In this document: piece after piece, positions 1-7,489 of the stretch | Layout of the letters: each line of letters starts with the position of its first letter | How positions within the stretch are numbered: position 1 is the first letter of the stretch | DNA from: Pelosinus propionicus DSM 13327 | GTDB lineage: Bacteria; Bacillota; Negativicutes; DSM-13327 | Assembly: GCF_900114615.1 (NCBI RefSeq) | Contig: NZ_FOTS01000007.1 | Span: 81,692-145,691, forward strand | Length of the DNA: 64,000 nucleotides | Direction of reading: 5' to 3' | Notes under the pieces: generated by a model | What the model saw: the letters and a program-made list of their open reading frames with translations, nothing else | Databases searched by the model: none | What the model was told of the DNA's origin: nothing | Program-made: the position numbers and the translations under genes

Positions 1-495
1 ATATTGCTAATTACAGTGTTTTTTCTGACGGGCATAATGGCTCCTGCTTATGGTCAAAGCAGTTTCCTATCAATTGCTACAAGGGAACCTGGAACCGTTT
101 ATTTGGATAACACAAGAATCACCAAATATGTTACTAGTGGAATTTTGGATGGCTGGGTGAAAAAGGTTGTTACTGATAAAGAAAGAAAATCTAAGTTGGA
201 GAGTATCAAAAAAGCTAAGAAAAAGGCATCGAAAAAAGAAAAAGCAAAAATCAAGGAAGTAAAAGAACTTTATCAAAAGATGTCTTATCAATACATACAT
301 ATTCAATTTGATTCTAAAAATGTTAGATACAAAATTTTAGAATCCTATTATTATGACAAAGACTCCCAGCTGATTTCTCGAGAAGTAAGCGCCTCTGATT
401 GGGTTACAGTTCCCGTTGATTCAACAGAGGAAAAGATTATGAGAAACATGGCAGACTATATTCAAAACAATATTGAATATGTAACAATGAAATAG
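1..495 (+). CDS. Exported lysine-rich protein of unknown function (5' end probably outside the window)
   Basis: The frame is open from the first base. It begins with a hydrophobic stretch ending in AYGQ, which looks like the core and cleavage site of a signal peptide, so the true start is probably a few codons upstream of the window. The mature part has a charged segment very rich in Lys and Glu (about residues 50-90), likely a helix or coiled coil, and then a mixed alpha/beta C-terminal part. I do not recognise the family. It is followed 45 bases later by another exported protein on the same strand, so both probably act in the envelope. Confidence is good for a real exported protein; the function is unknown. 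Confidence 0.65.
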   Translation: MLLITVFFLTGIMAPAYGQSSFLSIATREPGTVYLDNTRITKYVTSGILDGWVKKVVTDKERKSKLESIKKAKKKASKKEKAKIKEVKELYQKMSYQYIHIQFDSKNVRYKILESYYYDKDSQLISREVSASDWVTVPVDSTEEKIMRNMADYIQNNIEYVTMK

Positions 496-540
496 TCAAA
501 GTGCCGTGAGATAAAGGTAGTAGAATGGGGAGGGATTTAG

Positions 541-1035
541 TTGAAAAAGGTAATCATGACTCTTATATCTTTCCTTTTGTTCAATATGAATAATGTATTT
601 GCAACGCCGATCAATGATCTGGAAAGAGATGATACAGCTGTTGGTGTTATAAGCGGCAGCAAGAATAGCATGTACTATTTGGAAACGCAAACTACGGATA
701 ATTTAATCCTTGGTATTTCATACCGCGACTTAAGAAATGATAAAAGTGCAACGGATTATTATGCCCAGATCAGAACGGATAATGATACATTGAGAGTGAT
801 CGTTGGAAATCGAATCTCTGATTCTCACTCAATAGGGTATTTAGGGGGAGCTGTGCAGAGTGAACTAGCTGATGATTTAGAGGGCTACGCTTCTTTAATT
901 GCTGGGAACGGATTACAAGAGCTGCAGCTGGGGGCTAATTATCGCCTGACGGATACTAGTGATCTAAACATCAATTTGTCGACTCTTTCTGGAAATAAAT
1001 CTAGTATTGGAATAGGTGTTAGTTGTAAATTTTAG
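541..1035 (+). CDS. Small outer-membrane beta-barrel-like protein
   Basis: 164 residues starting at a TTG codon, chosen because GGAGGG sits five bases upstream and the translation opens directly with a signal peptide (MKK, hydrophobic core, VFAT cleavage region). The mature part consists of alternating polar and hydrophobic strands with Gly/Asn/Asp turns, and the last residue is Phe (VSCKF). A terminal aromatic residue is the usual signature recognised by the BAM complex in outer-membrane barrels. It resembles in style the protein encoded at 10950-11567. The function is unknown; at this size an eight-stranded barrel is plausible. The barrel assignment is inferred from composition and the C-terminus, not from family recognition. 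Confidence 0.6.
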   Translation: MKKVIMTLISFLLFNMNNVFATPINDLERDDTAVGVISGSKNSMYYLETQTTDNLILGISYRDLRNDKSATDYYAQIRTDNDTLRVIVGNRISDSHSIGYLGGAVQSELADDLEGYASLIAGNGLQELQLGANYRLTDTSDLNINLSTLSGNKSSIGIGVSCKF

Positions 1036-1048
1036 AAATCCAGAACTT

Positions 1049-1212
1049 CTAGTACCTTATCTGCATTAAAAACTCTGCCACTTTAGCAGTCTGTTCCCGT
1101 CCAGCTTCGTTGTCGTTGCCTTACCGATTCCCAATTTGTGTGGCCCTCCGTCTTGCAGGTCGAAAAAATCCTCACTAAATTATCTATCGTTTTAACGCAG
1201 ATGAGGTACTAG
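1049..1212 (+). repeat. MITE-like element, copy 1 (164 bp, intact)
   Basis: Begins CTAGTACCTTATCTGCATTA and ends with a near-perfect inverted version, TTTTAACGCAGATGAGGTACTAG in shortened form ACGCAGATGAGGTACTAG. The interior holds a small hairpin (CTGCCACTTTAGCAG) and the conserved words TTGCAGGT and CTAAATTATC. The same element occurs in reverse at 28214-28376 and, lacking its left end, at 58128-58270. No coding potential is visible. Both intact copies have TA just inside each end, compatible with a TA target duplication as in IS630/Tc1-type elements; that is an inference. This element and the terminator after it fill most of the 345-base gap before the next gene. Confidence 0.8.
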
Positions 1213-1221
1213 CGATTCTTA

Positions 1222-1252
1222 ACTCCCACTTACAGTAAGCGGGGGTTTTTTG
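1222..1252 (+). terminator. Rho-independent terminator
   Basis: Imperfect inverted repeat ACTCCCACTTA / TAAGCGGGGGT followed by a run of six Ts. It lies just after the MITE-like element and would end transcripts coming from the 541-1035 gene. Confidence 0.7.
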
Positions 1253-1380
1253 CTATATCAGTATATAGAGAGTAACTATGGTACTAATAAGTTTGTACTT
1301 GTCAAAGAGTATCCTATTATTTACTATTATAGTAGAAATACTGAAACTGGATGACCATATTACACAAGGAGGATTTATCG

Positions 1381-2376
1381 ATGTCACATTTACTTAAACC
1401 TTTAGAGGCAGGATCGCTAACATTGGCGAACCGCTTAGTAATGCCTCCTATGGCTACGGCAAAAGCTGGAGCTGATGGGAGTGTAAGTCAGGATGTATTA
1501 GACTATTATGCAGAAAAAACAGAGGGCGGTTATTTACCCTTAGTTATAATTGAACATAGTTTTATACAGTTAGCAGGAAAGGCTAGTGAACGTCAGCTGT
1601 CCATTGCTGGAGACAGTGCCATTCCAGGATATAAGAAATTAGCAGATGTCATTCATCGCAACGGTTCTAAAGCAATCGTACAAATGAATCATGCTGGCAG
1701 TGCTGCAGATCAGAGAGTAACAGGAATCATTCCAGTAGGACCGTCCGCAATTGCCAATCCTCGTAAAGGAACGGTGCCTCATGAGCTGACAATACAAGAG
1801 ATTAGCGAGATTATAACTGAATTTCAAAAGGCTGCCCAGCGAGCTAAAGAAGCTGGATTTGATGGTGTAGAAATTCACTCAGCTCACGGATATCTTCTGA
1901 ACCAATTTTTTTCTCCTTTGACGAATCAGCGTAAAGACGAGTATGGTGGAACGGTGCTAAAGCGCATTCGCATTCATCTTGAGGTAATTGCTGCAGTTCG
2001 GAAAGTGGTGGGAAAGGATTTTCCAGTTTTGCTGCGCTTAGGAGCATCCGACTTTACTGAAGGAGGAAGCACCATTGAAGACAGTATTGTTGCAGCGCAG
2101 GAATTTGAAAAGGCTGGTGTAGATATCCTTGATATTTCTGGCGGATTTTGCGGTTACATGATGCCAGGTGGCAGCAGCGAACAGGGCTATTTTTCTCCAT
2201 TAACAGCCGCAATCAAAAAAGTTGTGTCTATACCAGTTATCCTTACCGGGGGGATTACTCAGGCGCAATCTGCAGAGGGGCTATTAGCTGAAGGAAAAGC
2301 AGATTTAATTGGTGTGGGCAGGGTCGTACTGAAAGATTCCAATTGGGCGCAGCAGGCTGTAAACAGTCTTTTGTAA
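1381..2376 (+). CDS. Old Yellow Enzyme family NADH:flavin oxidoreductase
   Basis: 331-residue FMN-dependent TIM-barrel ene-reductase/flavin oxidoreductase, usually acting on activated C=C bonds of enones or enoates. Visible signatures are LANRLVMPPMAT near the N-terminus, QMNHAGS, the family motif EIHSAHGYLLNQFFSP with its Tyr and His ligands at about residues 165-180, RKDEYGG, a late strand ILTGGIT and the phosphate-binding IGVGR. There is no C-terminal Fe-S/FAD extension, so it is the short form, unlike 2,4-dienoyl-CoA reductase. The ATG at 1381 has AAGGAGG eight bases upstream; an upstream in-frame start at 1351 lacks one. It precedes the decarboxylase module but is separated from it by a terminator. 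Physiological substrate unknown. Confidence 0.93.
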   Translation: MSHLLKPLEAGSLTLANRLVMPPMATAKAGADGSVSQDVLDYYAEKTEGGYLPLVIIEHSFIQLAGKASERQLSIAGDSAIPGYKKLADVIHRNGSKAIVQMNHAGSAADQRVTGIIPVGPSAIANPRKGTVPHELTIQEISEIITEFQKAAQRAKEAGFDGVEIHSAHGYLLNQFFSPLTNQRKDEYGGTVLKRIRIHLEVIAAVRKVVGKDFPVLLRLGASDFTEGGSTIEDSIVAAQEFEKAGVDILDISGGFCGYMMPGGSSEQGYFSPLTAAIKKVVSIPVILTGGITQAQSAEGLLAEGKADLIGVGRVVLKDSNWAQQAVNSLL

Positions 2377-2398
2377 AATACATCGAAGATCAGAAAAG

Positions 2399-2432
2399 AA
2401 GATCCTGCAACCTTGCAGGGTCTCTTTTTTAA
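2399..2432 (+). terminator. Rho-independent terminator after the Old Yellow Enzyme gene
   Basis: Stem AGATCCTGCAA / TTGCAGGGTCT with a CC loop, followed by six Ts. Confidence 0.8.
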
Positions 2433-2552
2433 TGTAGCTCACTCGAGGTGCTTTCTAATTATAAAGTCACATTTACCATTCATATTTTCTTAAGAGTGGT
2501 AGTACTATTAATAAGTGACTGTCATAAGAACAATGGAAAGGAGTGAGGACAA

Positions 2553-2714
2553 ATGACAGTACCCGATACAATGGAGGGGGCCTATATCTTAAGTGTGATT
2601 GATTTTTTCTTAAGTTTTGTAATTATCTGGGGTATAAGTCTAGTATTATATATTTTCCCGTATCTCAATAAACTGGGGTACCTGGATGATAGTAAATTAA
2701 GAGGCGGGCATTAG
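2553..2714 (+). CDS. 53-residue single-pass membrane protein preceding the decarboxylase beta subunit
   Basis: Small ORF opening with ATG after GGAGTGAGG. It encodes one strongly hydrophobic segment (about residues 12-36) and a short charged tail ending LDDSKLRGGH. It ends 37 bases before the beta-subunit start, so it is probably the first gene of the Na+ decarboxylase operon. The single N-terminal transmembrane helix recalls gamma/delta (OadG-like) subunits, but a second, better OadG candidate lies at 4013-4297. It may therefore be an accessory microprotein. Position and a proper ribosome-binding site support it being real; no family recognised. Confidence 0.6.
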   Translation: MTVPDTMEGAYILSVIDFFLSFVIIWGISLVLYIFPYLNKLGYLDDSKLRGGH

Positions 2715-2751
2715 AACGGATTTGGTGGACGATATATTAGGAGGAACTTAC

Positions 2752-3882
2752 ATGTTTCAGCAAATTATATCTCTCATGGTAAATCTTGCAGAACAGACTG
2801 GACTTGCTCAAATTTGGTGGGGAAATATTTTCATGATCGTAGTAGGGGCAATACTCGTCTACTTAGCGCTTTATCGAAAATATGAGCCATTTTTGTTACT
2901 GGGAATAGGATTTTCGTGTATTGTTGCAAATGTACCTGGATCGGACTTAACCCAGCCTGGAGGATTGTTTTATTATGCATATCGAGGAGTAGAGCTGGTC
3001 ATTATACCTCCTTTAATTTTTTTAGGGGTAGGTGCGATGACTGATTTTGGCCCCATGATTGCAAATCCAAGTTTGATGATTCTTGGTGCAGCTGCTCATT
3101 TAGGAATTTTTATTGCTCTGATTGGCGCCAAAGCGCTTGGGTTTACATTAGCTGAAGCTGGTGCAATCGGTATAATTGGTGGTGCTGACGGCCCTATGGC
3201 AATCTTTGTTACGATGAAACTTGCGCCCCATTTGCTGCCGCAAATTGCTGTCGCGGCCTATTCCTATATGGCATTGATGCCTCTTATTCAACCGCCTATT
3301 ATGAAGTTGTTGACTTCGCCAGCAGAGCGGCAGATTGTTATGGTGCAAAGTCGCAAGGTAAGTCGCCTGGAGAAAATCTGCTTTCCTTTCGTTATGGCAA
3401 TTATCGTGAATCTTCTCCTGCCGCCAGTTGCTCCATTGATCACGATGCTCATGCTAGGCAATATGCTGCGAGAAGTGCTATTGGTTGACCGTTTGGCAAG
3501 TACGGCAGCTAATGATTTAATGAATGTCATTACTATTACTTTAACAGTAGCTGTTGGGTCAACGATGGAGGCAGATAAGTTTTTAAATATAAAAACTCTG
3601 CAAATTATTGTTCTTGGATTAATTGCCTTTATTGGAGGGACTGCTTCAGGGGTAATTGGTGCTAAAATTATGAATTGGTTCAGCGGTGGAAAGATTAATC
3701 CGCTGATCGGTTCGGCGGGCATTGCTTCTGTACCCATTGCAGCACGGGTGTCGCACGTAGTAGGGTTACAAGAAAACCCTTACAATTTTTTAATCATGCA
3801 TGCAATGGGGCCTAATCTTGCAGGTGTTTTTGGTACGGCGATATCCGGCGGCATCATGTTGGCGCTTATTGGAGTTAAATAA
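2752..3882 (+). CDS. Na+-translocating carboxylate decarboxylase, beta subunit (OadB/MmdB/GcdB family)
   Basis: 376 residues, about nine to eleven membrane helices. The beta subunit decarboxylates carboxybiotin and couples this to Na+ export across the cytoplasmic membrane. Diagnostic features are the motif GIIGGADGP, whose Asp is the key Na+/proton residue in Klebsiella OadB, and the C-terminal GPNLAGVFGTAISGG helix. The start is the ATG at 2752, preceded by TAGGAGGA; the longer frame from 2722 lacks a site. It is followed by a microprotein, a gamma-like subunit and a biotin carrier. The carboxyltransferase (alpha) gene is absent here, so the substrate (oxaloacetate, methylmalonyl-CoA, glutaconyl-CoA or malonate) cannot be assigned. 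Confidence 0.93.
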   Translation: MFQQIISLMVNLAEQTGLAQIWWGNIFMIVVGAILVYLALYRKYEPFLLLGIGFSCIVANVPGSDLTQPGGLFYYAYRGVELVIIPPLIFLGVGAMTDFGPMIANPSLMILGAAAHLGIFIALIGAKALGFTLAEAGAIGIIGGADGPMAIFVTMKLAPHLLPQIAVAAYSYMALMPLIQPPIMKLLTSPAERQIVMVQSRKVSRLEKICFPFVMAIIVNLLLPPVAPLITMLMLGNMLREVLLVDRLASTAANDLMNVITITLTVAVGSTMEADKFLNIKTLQIIVLGLIAFIGGTASGVIGAKIMNWFSGGKINPLIGSAGIASVPIAARVSHVVGLQENPYNFLIMHAMGPNLAGVFGTAISGGIMLALIGVK

Positions 3883-3908
3883 GGGAAGGTTTCTTAAATA
3901 AAAGGCGG

Positions 3909-3998
3909 GTGAAAAGCATAAATACAACAGCATTTGTTTTGGCATTGGTGGTAACGTTAGGCTACTATTTCTTTTCTGCATATCGAGAAAAAAGATAA
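3909..3998 (+). CDS. 29-residue membrane microprotein inside the decarboxylase operon
   Basis: A GTG start follows AAAGGCGG closely. The peptide is one transmembrane helix (TTAFVLALVVTLGYYFFSA) with a basic tail YREKR. It sits 26 bases after the beta subunit and 14 bases before the gamma-like subunit, with almost no free space, which argues for translation. Very small hydrophobic subunits (epsilon-like) are known in methylmalonyl-CoA decarboxylase of Veillonella, so an accessory subunit is a reasonable inference. No homology could be tested. Confidence 0.45.
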   Translation: MKSINTTAFVLALVVTLGYYFFSAYREKR

Positions 3999-4012
3999 AG
4001 GGAGTGGTATAG

Positions 4013-4297
4013 ATGATGTGGCTGGTTTTTGCTATTTTTATAATCTGTGTGATTGCAGTATTGCGGAAAAATAGGTCACAACAAGAAGTTGCCATGCAGG
4101 TGGATCATAAGCAGTATGGAAAAGTAGCAGCATCTGCTAGCACTGATGCAGATGTTGAAGATGAATATATCATTGCCGCTATTACAGCAGCCATTCATGA
4201 ATTTACTGAATCAGAAGAATTTGAGGTGGTGAGGATTCGGTTGACTGCGCAAAATTGGATACTAACAGGTCGGCAAAATTTACTTATAAATCGTTAG
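4013..4297 (+). CDS. Decarboxylase gamma/delta-type subunit (OadG-like)
   Basis: 94 residues: one N-terminal transmembrane helix (about 3-18), a polar linker, then a cytosolic part with DEYIIAAITAAIHEF and a C-terminal WILTGRQNLL. This layout, especially the helix reading 'IAAITAAIH' and the final aromatic-plus-GRQ segment, is that of OadG/MmdD subunits, which anchor the alpha subunit to the membrane pump. The start may be 4013 or the adjacent ATG at 4016; AAGGGAG lies upstream. It lies between the 29-residue peptide and the biotin carrier in one operon. Confidence 0.8.
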   Translation: MMWLVFAIFIICVIAVLRKNRSQQEVAMQVDHKQYGKVAASASTDADVEDEYIIAAITAAIHEFTESEEFEVVRIRLTAQNWILTGRQNLLINR

Positions 4298-4333
4298 AAA
4301 GGAATAGAACCTATAAGTATTGGAGGAAAATCC

Positions 4334-4696
4334 ATGACAAACTATACGATATTGGTGAATGGCAGATCCTATGATGTTACTGTACAGAAAAAGAAGACGC
4401 TTGCTGACACGCCCATAAGCACTGGTAAAACCGTGACTCCTATGGCTGCAGTCCAGCCAAGTTTGTCAGCTGGTGGTGATGGCGAAAAAGTCACAGCGCC
4501 AATGCCAGGTAAGATTATTGAAATACATGTACATGAGGGTGAGCGTGTTAAAAAAGGGCAAGCTTTATTGATTATGGAAGCAATGAAAATGCATAATCCG
4601 ATTCTTGCAGCGAATGATGGTACCATTAGTAAGTTATTTGTCAAAGTGAATGAATCAGTGCAGAGCGGCCAACCCTTATTATCCATAGGAACGTAA
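4334..4696 (+). CDS. Biotin carrier protein of the decarboxylase (GcdC/MmdC-like)
   Basis: 120 residues. The N-terminal 45 residues form a short strand-rich section and a Pro/Ala/Thr linker. Then comes a biotinyl domain with the canonical EAMKM motif (lysine around residue 81) and the flanking GKIIEIHVHEGERVKKGQ and ESVQSGQPLLSIG strands. The lysine is biotinylated and shuttles the carboxyl group from the alpha subunit to the membrane beta subunit. It is the last gene of the module and ends before a large hairpin. A free carrier, not fused to an alpha subunit, matches the methylmalonyl-CoA/glutaconyl-CoA type rather than classic oxaloacetate decarboxylase. That is suggestive only. Confidence 0.92.
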   Translation: MTNYTILVNGRSYDVTVQKKKTLADTPISTGKTVTPMAAVQPSLSAGGDGEKVTAPMPGKIIEIHVHEGERVKKGQALLIMEAMKMHNPILAANDGTISKLFVKVNESVQSGQPLLSIGT

Positions 4697-4753
4697 TAGT
4701 CAGATTACTCGGAGATATTGGGGCAGGGGCGACTTTGTAAAGCACAAAGATGT

Positions 4754-4800
4754 ACAGAGAACACAAAGATGGGTTTATTTCACCCCTTTGTGTTCTCTGT
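4754..4800. terminator. Bidirectional terminator hairpin
   Basis: Long stem ACAGAGAACACAAAG / CTTTGTGTTCTCTGT with the loop containing GGGT..ACCC. It lies between the convergent biotin carrier (+) and thioesterase (-) genes. Similar CTCTGTG-type words recur near 9500 and 11640. Confidence 0.7.
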
Positions 4801-4832
4801 GTTTGTCTCATCCTTTAGACCAGTTGATGGTG

Positions 4833-5252
4833 TTAGGACAACCGATTATTGATACGCTGATCTGCTTTTTCAAAAAGACGCTTGCGATTAACGACGGCCC
4901 GCTGGTGGTGCCCACGGCCTACTTCACCATAATCATCAGAAGCTACGATATCAAATAACAGATTTTCGCCATTAATTTCAATGAGAGTTGATTTTACTCT
5001 TAGAGTCATGCCCATGCAAGTAGGAGCATCGTGAGTAAATTCAAATGAGGTTCCTACCGTTGTAAAGCCTTCGGGGAGACGATTTTCTACTGTTGCAATT
5101 GATGCATCAATCATTAAAGAAACAAATGCTGGAGTGGCAATTAGAGTCCCTAGTGAGCCTCTGCCATAATGTGTGGCGGTATCGGACTCATCTACTAATT
5201 TTTGAACCGTATTATTCATACCTGGTAGTAAGGCGCTTCTCAAGTCGAACAT
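4833..5252 (-). CDS. Hotdog-fold thioesterase of the FlK type
   Basis: 139 residues matching the small thioesterase family typified by fluoroacetyl-CoA thioesterase FlK. The segments HYGRGSLGTLIATPAFVSLMIDASI, LPEGFTTVGTSFEFTHDAPT and the late FDIVASDDYGEVGRGHHQRAVVN follow that family order. The Thr/Glu/His-type active site is plausible (T near GSLGTLIATP; E/H in GEVGRGHHQ). It probably hydrolyses an acyl-CoA. The start has AAAGGGAGG seven bases upstream. It is transcribed alone, convergent with the decarboxylase module. The true substrate is unknown, and fluoroacetyl-CoA specificity is not implied. Confidence 0.85.
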   Translation of the reverse strand: MFDLRSALLPGMNNTVQKLVDESDTATHYGRGSLGTLIATPAFVSLMIDASIATVENRLPEGFTTVGTSFEFTHDAPTCMGMTLRVKSTLIEINGENLLFDIVASDDYGEVGRGHHQRAVVNRKRLFEKADQRINNRLS

Positions 5253-5557
5253 ATGAATAGCCTCCCTTTTTACTTGATAGAAAAAGCAATATAACTATAT
5301 TATATAGAAAACATATTAAAATTCCAATATATGTAAAATGTATACATGTTTTATCATGATGAAATTAAAATTTGGCTGAAGCAAATAACTATTGGGAAAA
5401 GAATGATATAATAACAGCAGGATTAAAAAGAAACTACATATATCAAAAAGCATAAGTAGTTTTTTGGCTAGCAAAGTAACTTCCAAGGATATAGGTCGTT
5501 TCGTGAAAATATTGTAAGCAATCATCATAAATAAAAAGAATAAGGTGAGGGGATGAA
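5253..5557. other. AT-rich intergenic region, no gene seen
   Basis: 305 bases between divergent thioesterase and lysine-exporter genes. It is very AT-rich with no good ORF; the 70-codon minus-strand frame here is low-complexity and lacks a ribosome-binding site. It should hold both promoters. I see no lysine riboswitch core, although a lysine exporter follows. Confidence 0.6.
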
Positions 5558-5857
5558 GTGGAAATTGTAATCATCAGCTTACTGGCAGGTTGTTTGTTGG
5601 GGGCCAGTAATGTAATTTCTGAAAAATGGATTGGACGTTTGGATCAAATCGTAATGGCAATTGTTTTTGTATTATTAATTGCTGTTGGTATTGGAATTGG
5701 CAGCAATCGAGAACTTATAGGAAACTTAACATTGTTGGGCTACAAAGCAATAGTGGTCGCAGGGATAAGTACGATTGGCAGTGTGCTTGCGTTATGGTTT
5801 GTTGTATTAAAGGTAGATTTTTTTCAACATCATAAAAAAGAGGAAGAGCAATTATGA
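5558..5857 (+). CDS. lysO: Lysine exporter LysO, N-terminal half (DUF340)
   Basis: 99 residues with three hydrophobic helices, matching the first DUF340 unit of LysO (E. coli YbjE, about 300 residues), an L-lysine exporter of the cytoplasmic membrane. It starts at GTG after AAGGTGAGGGG. The stop overlaps the start of the next gene (ATGA), so the two halves are translationally coupled and should assemble as one transporter. A split LysO is familiar in Firmicutes. No sign of a frameshift joining the halves: each has its own start. Confidence 0.85.
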   Translation: MEIVIISLLAGCLLGASNVISEKWIGRLDQIVMAIVFVLLIAVGIGIGSNRELIGNLTLLGYKAIVVAGISTIGSVLALWFVVLKVDFFQHHKKEEEQL

Positions 5858-6456
5858 GAATGATTGGCTGTATTATGTCAGCGGTTTTAGCAGGCATTGC
5901 TCTAGGATGGATGTTACCTTCGGTGAATCCTGAGGTATTGGATCAAGTAATCACCGATGTATTGGCGGTCATGCTGTTTGGTGTAGGAATCAGCATAGGA
6001 TATAATCGCCGGGAGTTGGTAAAAATAAAAGCAGTTGGCTGGCGTATTGTATTAGTACCTGGAGCGATTGCAGGAGGAAGCCTTTTGGGCGCTTCGATTG
6101 GCAGCATGCTTTTAGATATGTCCTTAAAAGAAGTGTTGCTTGTCGGAGCGGGATTTGGCTGGTATAGTTTGTCTAGTGTTCTCATTACGCAGCTGTATAG
6201 CGCTGAGTTGGGAGCGATTGCCTTCTTAGCTAATGTTTTTCGAGAATTAATGGCTTTTGTCCTAATTCCTTTTTTAGCAATTCATATTGGGAAGATTGTA
6301 GCGATTGCTCCTGGCGGTGCGACAACCATGGATTCTACCCTGCCGATTATTGCTAAAATGACGGATACACCCACAGCAATGATTGCCTTCGTGAGTGGTC
6401 TAATATTAACAACAATGGTACCATTTCTGATCCCCTTATTAGTGGCGATTTCTTAG
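5854..6456 (+). CDS. lysO: Lysine exporter LysO, C-terminal half (DUF340)
   Basis: 200 residues, about six to seven membrane helices. DUF340 signatures are FGVGISIGYNRRELVKIK, GAGFGWYSLSSVLITQL, LANVFRELMAF and the polar GGATTMDSTLPII segment that contributes to the transport path. It overlaps the preceding half by four bases. Together the two proteins equal the length of single-chain LysO. Expected role: export of lysine (or the toxic analogue thialysine) at high intracellular level. Confidence 0.9.
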   Translation: MRMIGCIMSAVLAGIALGWMLPSVNPEVLDQVITDVLAVMLFGVGISIGYNRRELVKIKAVGWRIVLVPGAIAGGSLLGASIGSMLLDMSLKEVLLVGAGFGWYSLSSVLITQLYSAELGAIAFLANVFRELMAFVLIPFLAIHIGKIVAIAPGGATTMDSTLPIIAKMTDTPTAMIAFVSGLILTTMVPFLIPLLVAIS

Positions 6457-6517
6457 TTTGAGAGTGTCTTTTACGTAATGATAAAATTAAAAAGGTTCTG
6501 GTAGAAGGGGAAATAGT

Positions 6518-7306
6518 ATGAACTTTACTATCTATTATTATTCAGCTACAGGCAATTCGTTGCACGCAGCAAAATCCCTTGGAAGACAGCTGCACAATTG
6601 TAGGCTTTTATCTATGCCAAGTTTTAGAGGTGCAGAAGAAGTAAAGATTGATACGGATGGAGTCGGTTTTGTTTTTCCAACACATTATTTTGGTTTGCCG
6701 CCGCTTGTAATAGAATTTATTAAGAAATTGAACCTGGATAAGATGAAATACTCTTTTGCAGCTGCAACTTGTGGAAGCCGTTATATTACTAGTGTATTAC
6801 ATCAGCTGGATTTGTTATTAAGGCAAAAGAATAAGGGTCTGGATGCTGGATTTCATATAGAAATGATTTCAAGTTATATACCACTATCTGATATTCCTCC
6901 AGCAGAAAAAGTAAAAAAGAGGCTGGAGCAAGCAGATCTAAAGATACAAAAAATTGCAGAAGTTATAAAGAAACAGCAAACAGGCAGAGACTCCGAGTAT
7001 CTTTGGCCGGCTTCCCGGGCTATTAACAATCATTGGAGGGAAAAACGTCTTTCACATGCCCCGGGGAAGTTCTCCGTTTCGGAATCCTGTATCTCTTGTG
7101 GATGCTGTGAAAAGATTTGTCCTGTCAATAATATTCAAATGAACGGTAAGAAGCCCCAATGGAGTAACAATTGTCAAGAATGCTTATCTTGTTTACACTT
7201 TTGTCCAACCCAAAGTATTGAGTTTGGTATGCGTACAGCCGGAAGAAAACGATATCATCATCCTAAAATAGTAAGTTCTGAGATAATTGGATATAAAGAA
7301 CACTAA
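6518..7306 (+). CDS. EFR1-family ferrodoxin (flavodoxin-like domain plus two [4Fe-4S] clusters)
   Basis: 262 residues. The first 165 residues are a flavodoxin-like fold opening FTIYYYSATGNSLHAAKSL (FMN phosphate loop) with FVFPTHYFGLPP. The C-terminal part holds two ferredoxin motifs: CISCGCCEKICP at about residue 192 and CQECLSCLHFCP at about 221. This flavodoxin-ferredoxin fusion is the EFR1 family, common in anaerobes and thought to be an electron-transfer protein; the partner is unknown. GAAGGGG lies upstream of the ATG. A terminator follows, so it is probably monocistronic. Confidence 0.92.
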   Translation: MNFTIYYYSATGNSLHAAKSLGRQLHNCRLLSMPSFRGAEEVKIDTDGVGFVFPTHYFGLPPLVIEFIKKLNLDKMKYSFAAATCGSRYITSVLHQLDLLLRQKNKGLDAGFHIEMISSYIPLSDIPPAEKVKKRLEQADLKIQKIAEVIKKQQTGRDSEYLWPASRAINNHWREKRLSHAPGKFSVSESCISCGCCEKICPVNNIQMNGKKPQWSNNCQECLSCLHFCPTQSIEFGMRTAGRKRYHHPKIVSSEIIGYKEH

Positions 7307-7317
7307 ATTTGTTTTAT

Positions 7318-7362
7318 AAAAGAGCTGTTCTGGAATCGGTGATTCTAGAGCAGCTCTTTTAT
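7318..7362 (+). terminator. Rho-independent terminator
   Basis: Stem AAAAGAGCTGTTCTGGAATC paired with the complementary GATTCTAGAGCAGCTCTTTT, giving the T tail. Confidence 0.85.
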
Positions 7363-7489
7363 ATTACTCATAGAACAAAAAAATCATGCAATAAATAGAA
7401 TGTTATTTCGTCATTTATAATAATGGTACAATAGGAAAGAGGAAGCATGATGCTATAAATTGTCATTAGGTTGGGGGAATTCAAATGCT

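Noticed and set aside
3288..3737. Minus-strand frame opposite the decarboxylase beta subunit
   Set aside because: Antisense shadow of a conserved gene; no start signal and composition reflects the reverse of hydrophobic codons.
5316..5528. 70-codon minus-strand frame in the gap before lysO
   Set aside because: AT-rich low-complexity stretch without a Shine-Dalgarno site; more likely promoter DNA.
5253..5557. Lysine riboswitch before the LysO genes
   Set aside because: No conserved lysine-riboswitch core words or paired arms could be seen by eye.
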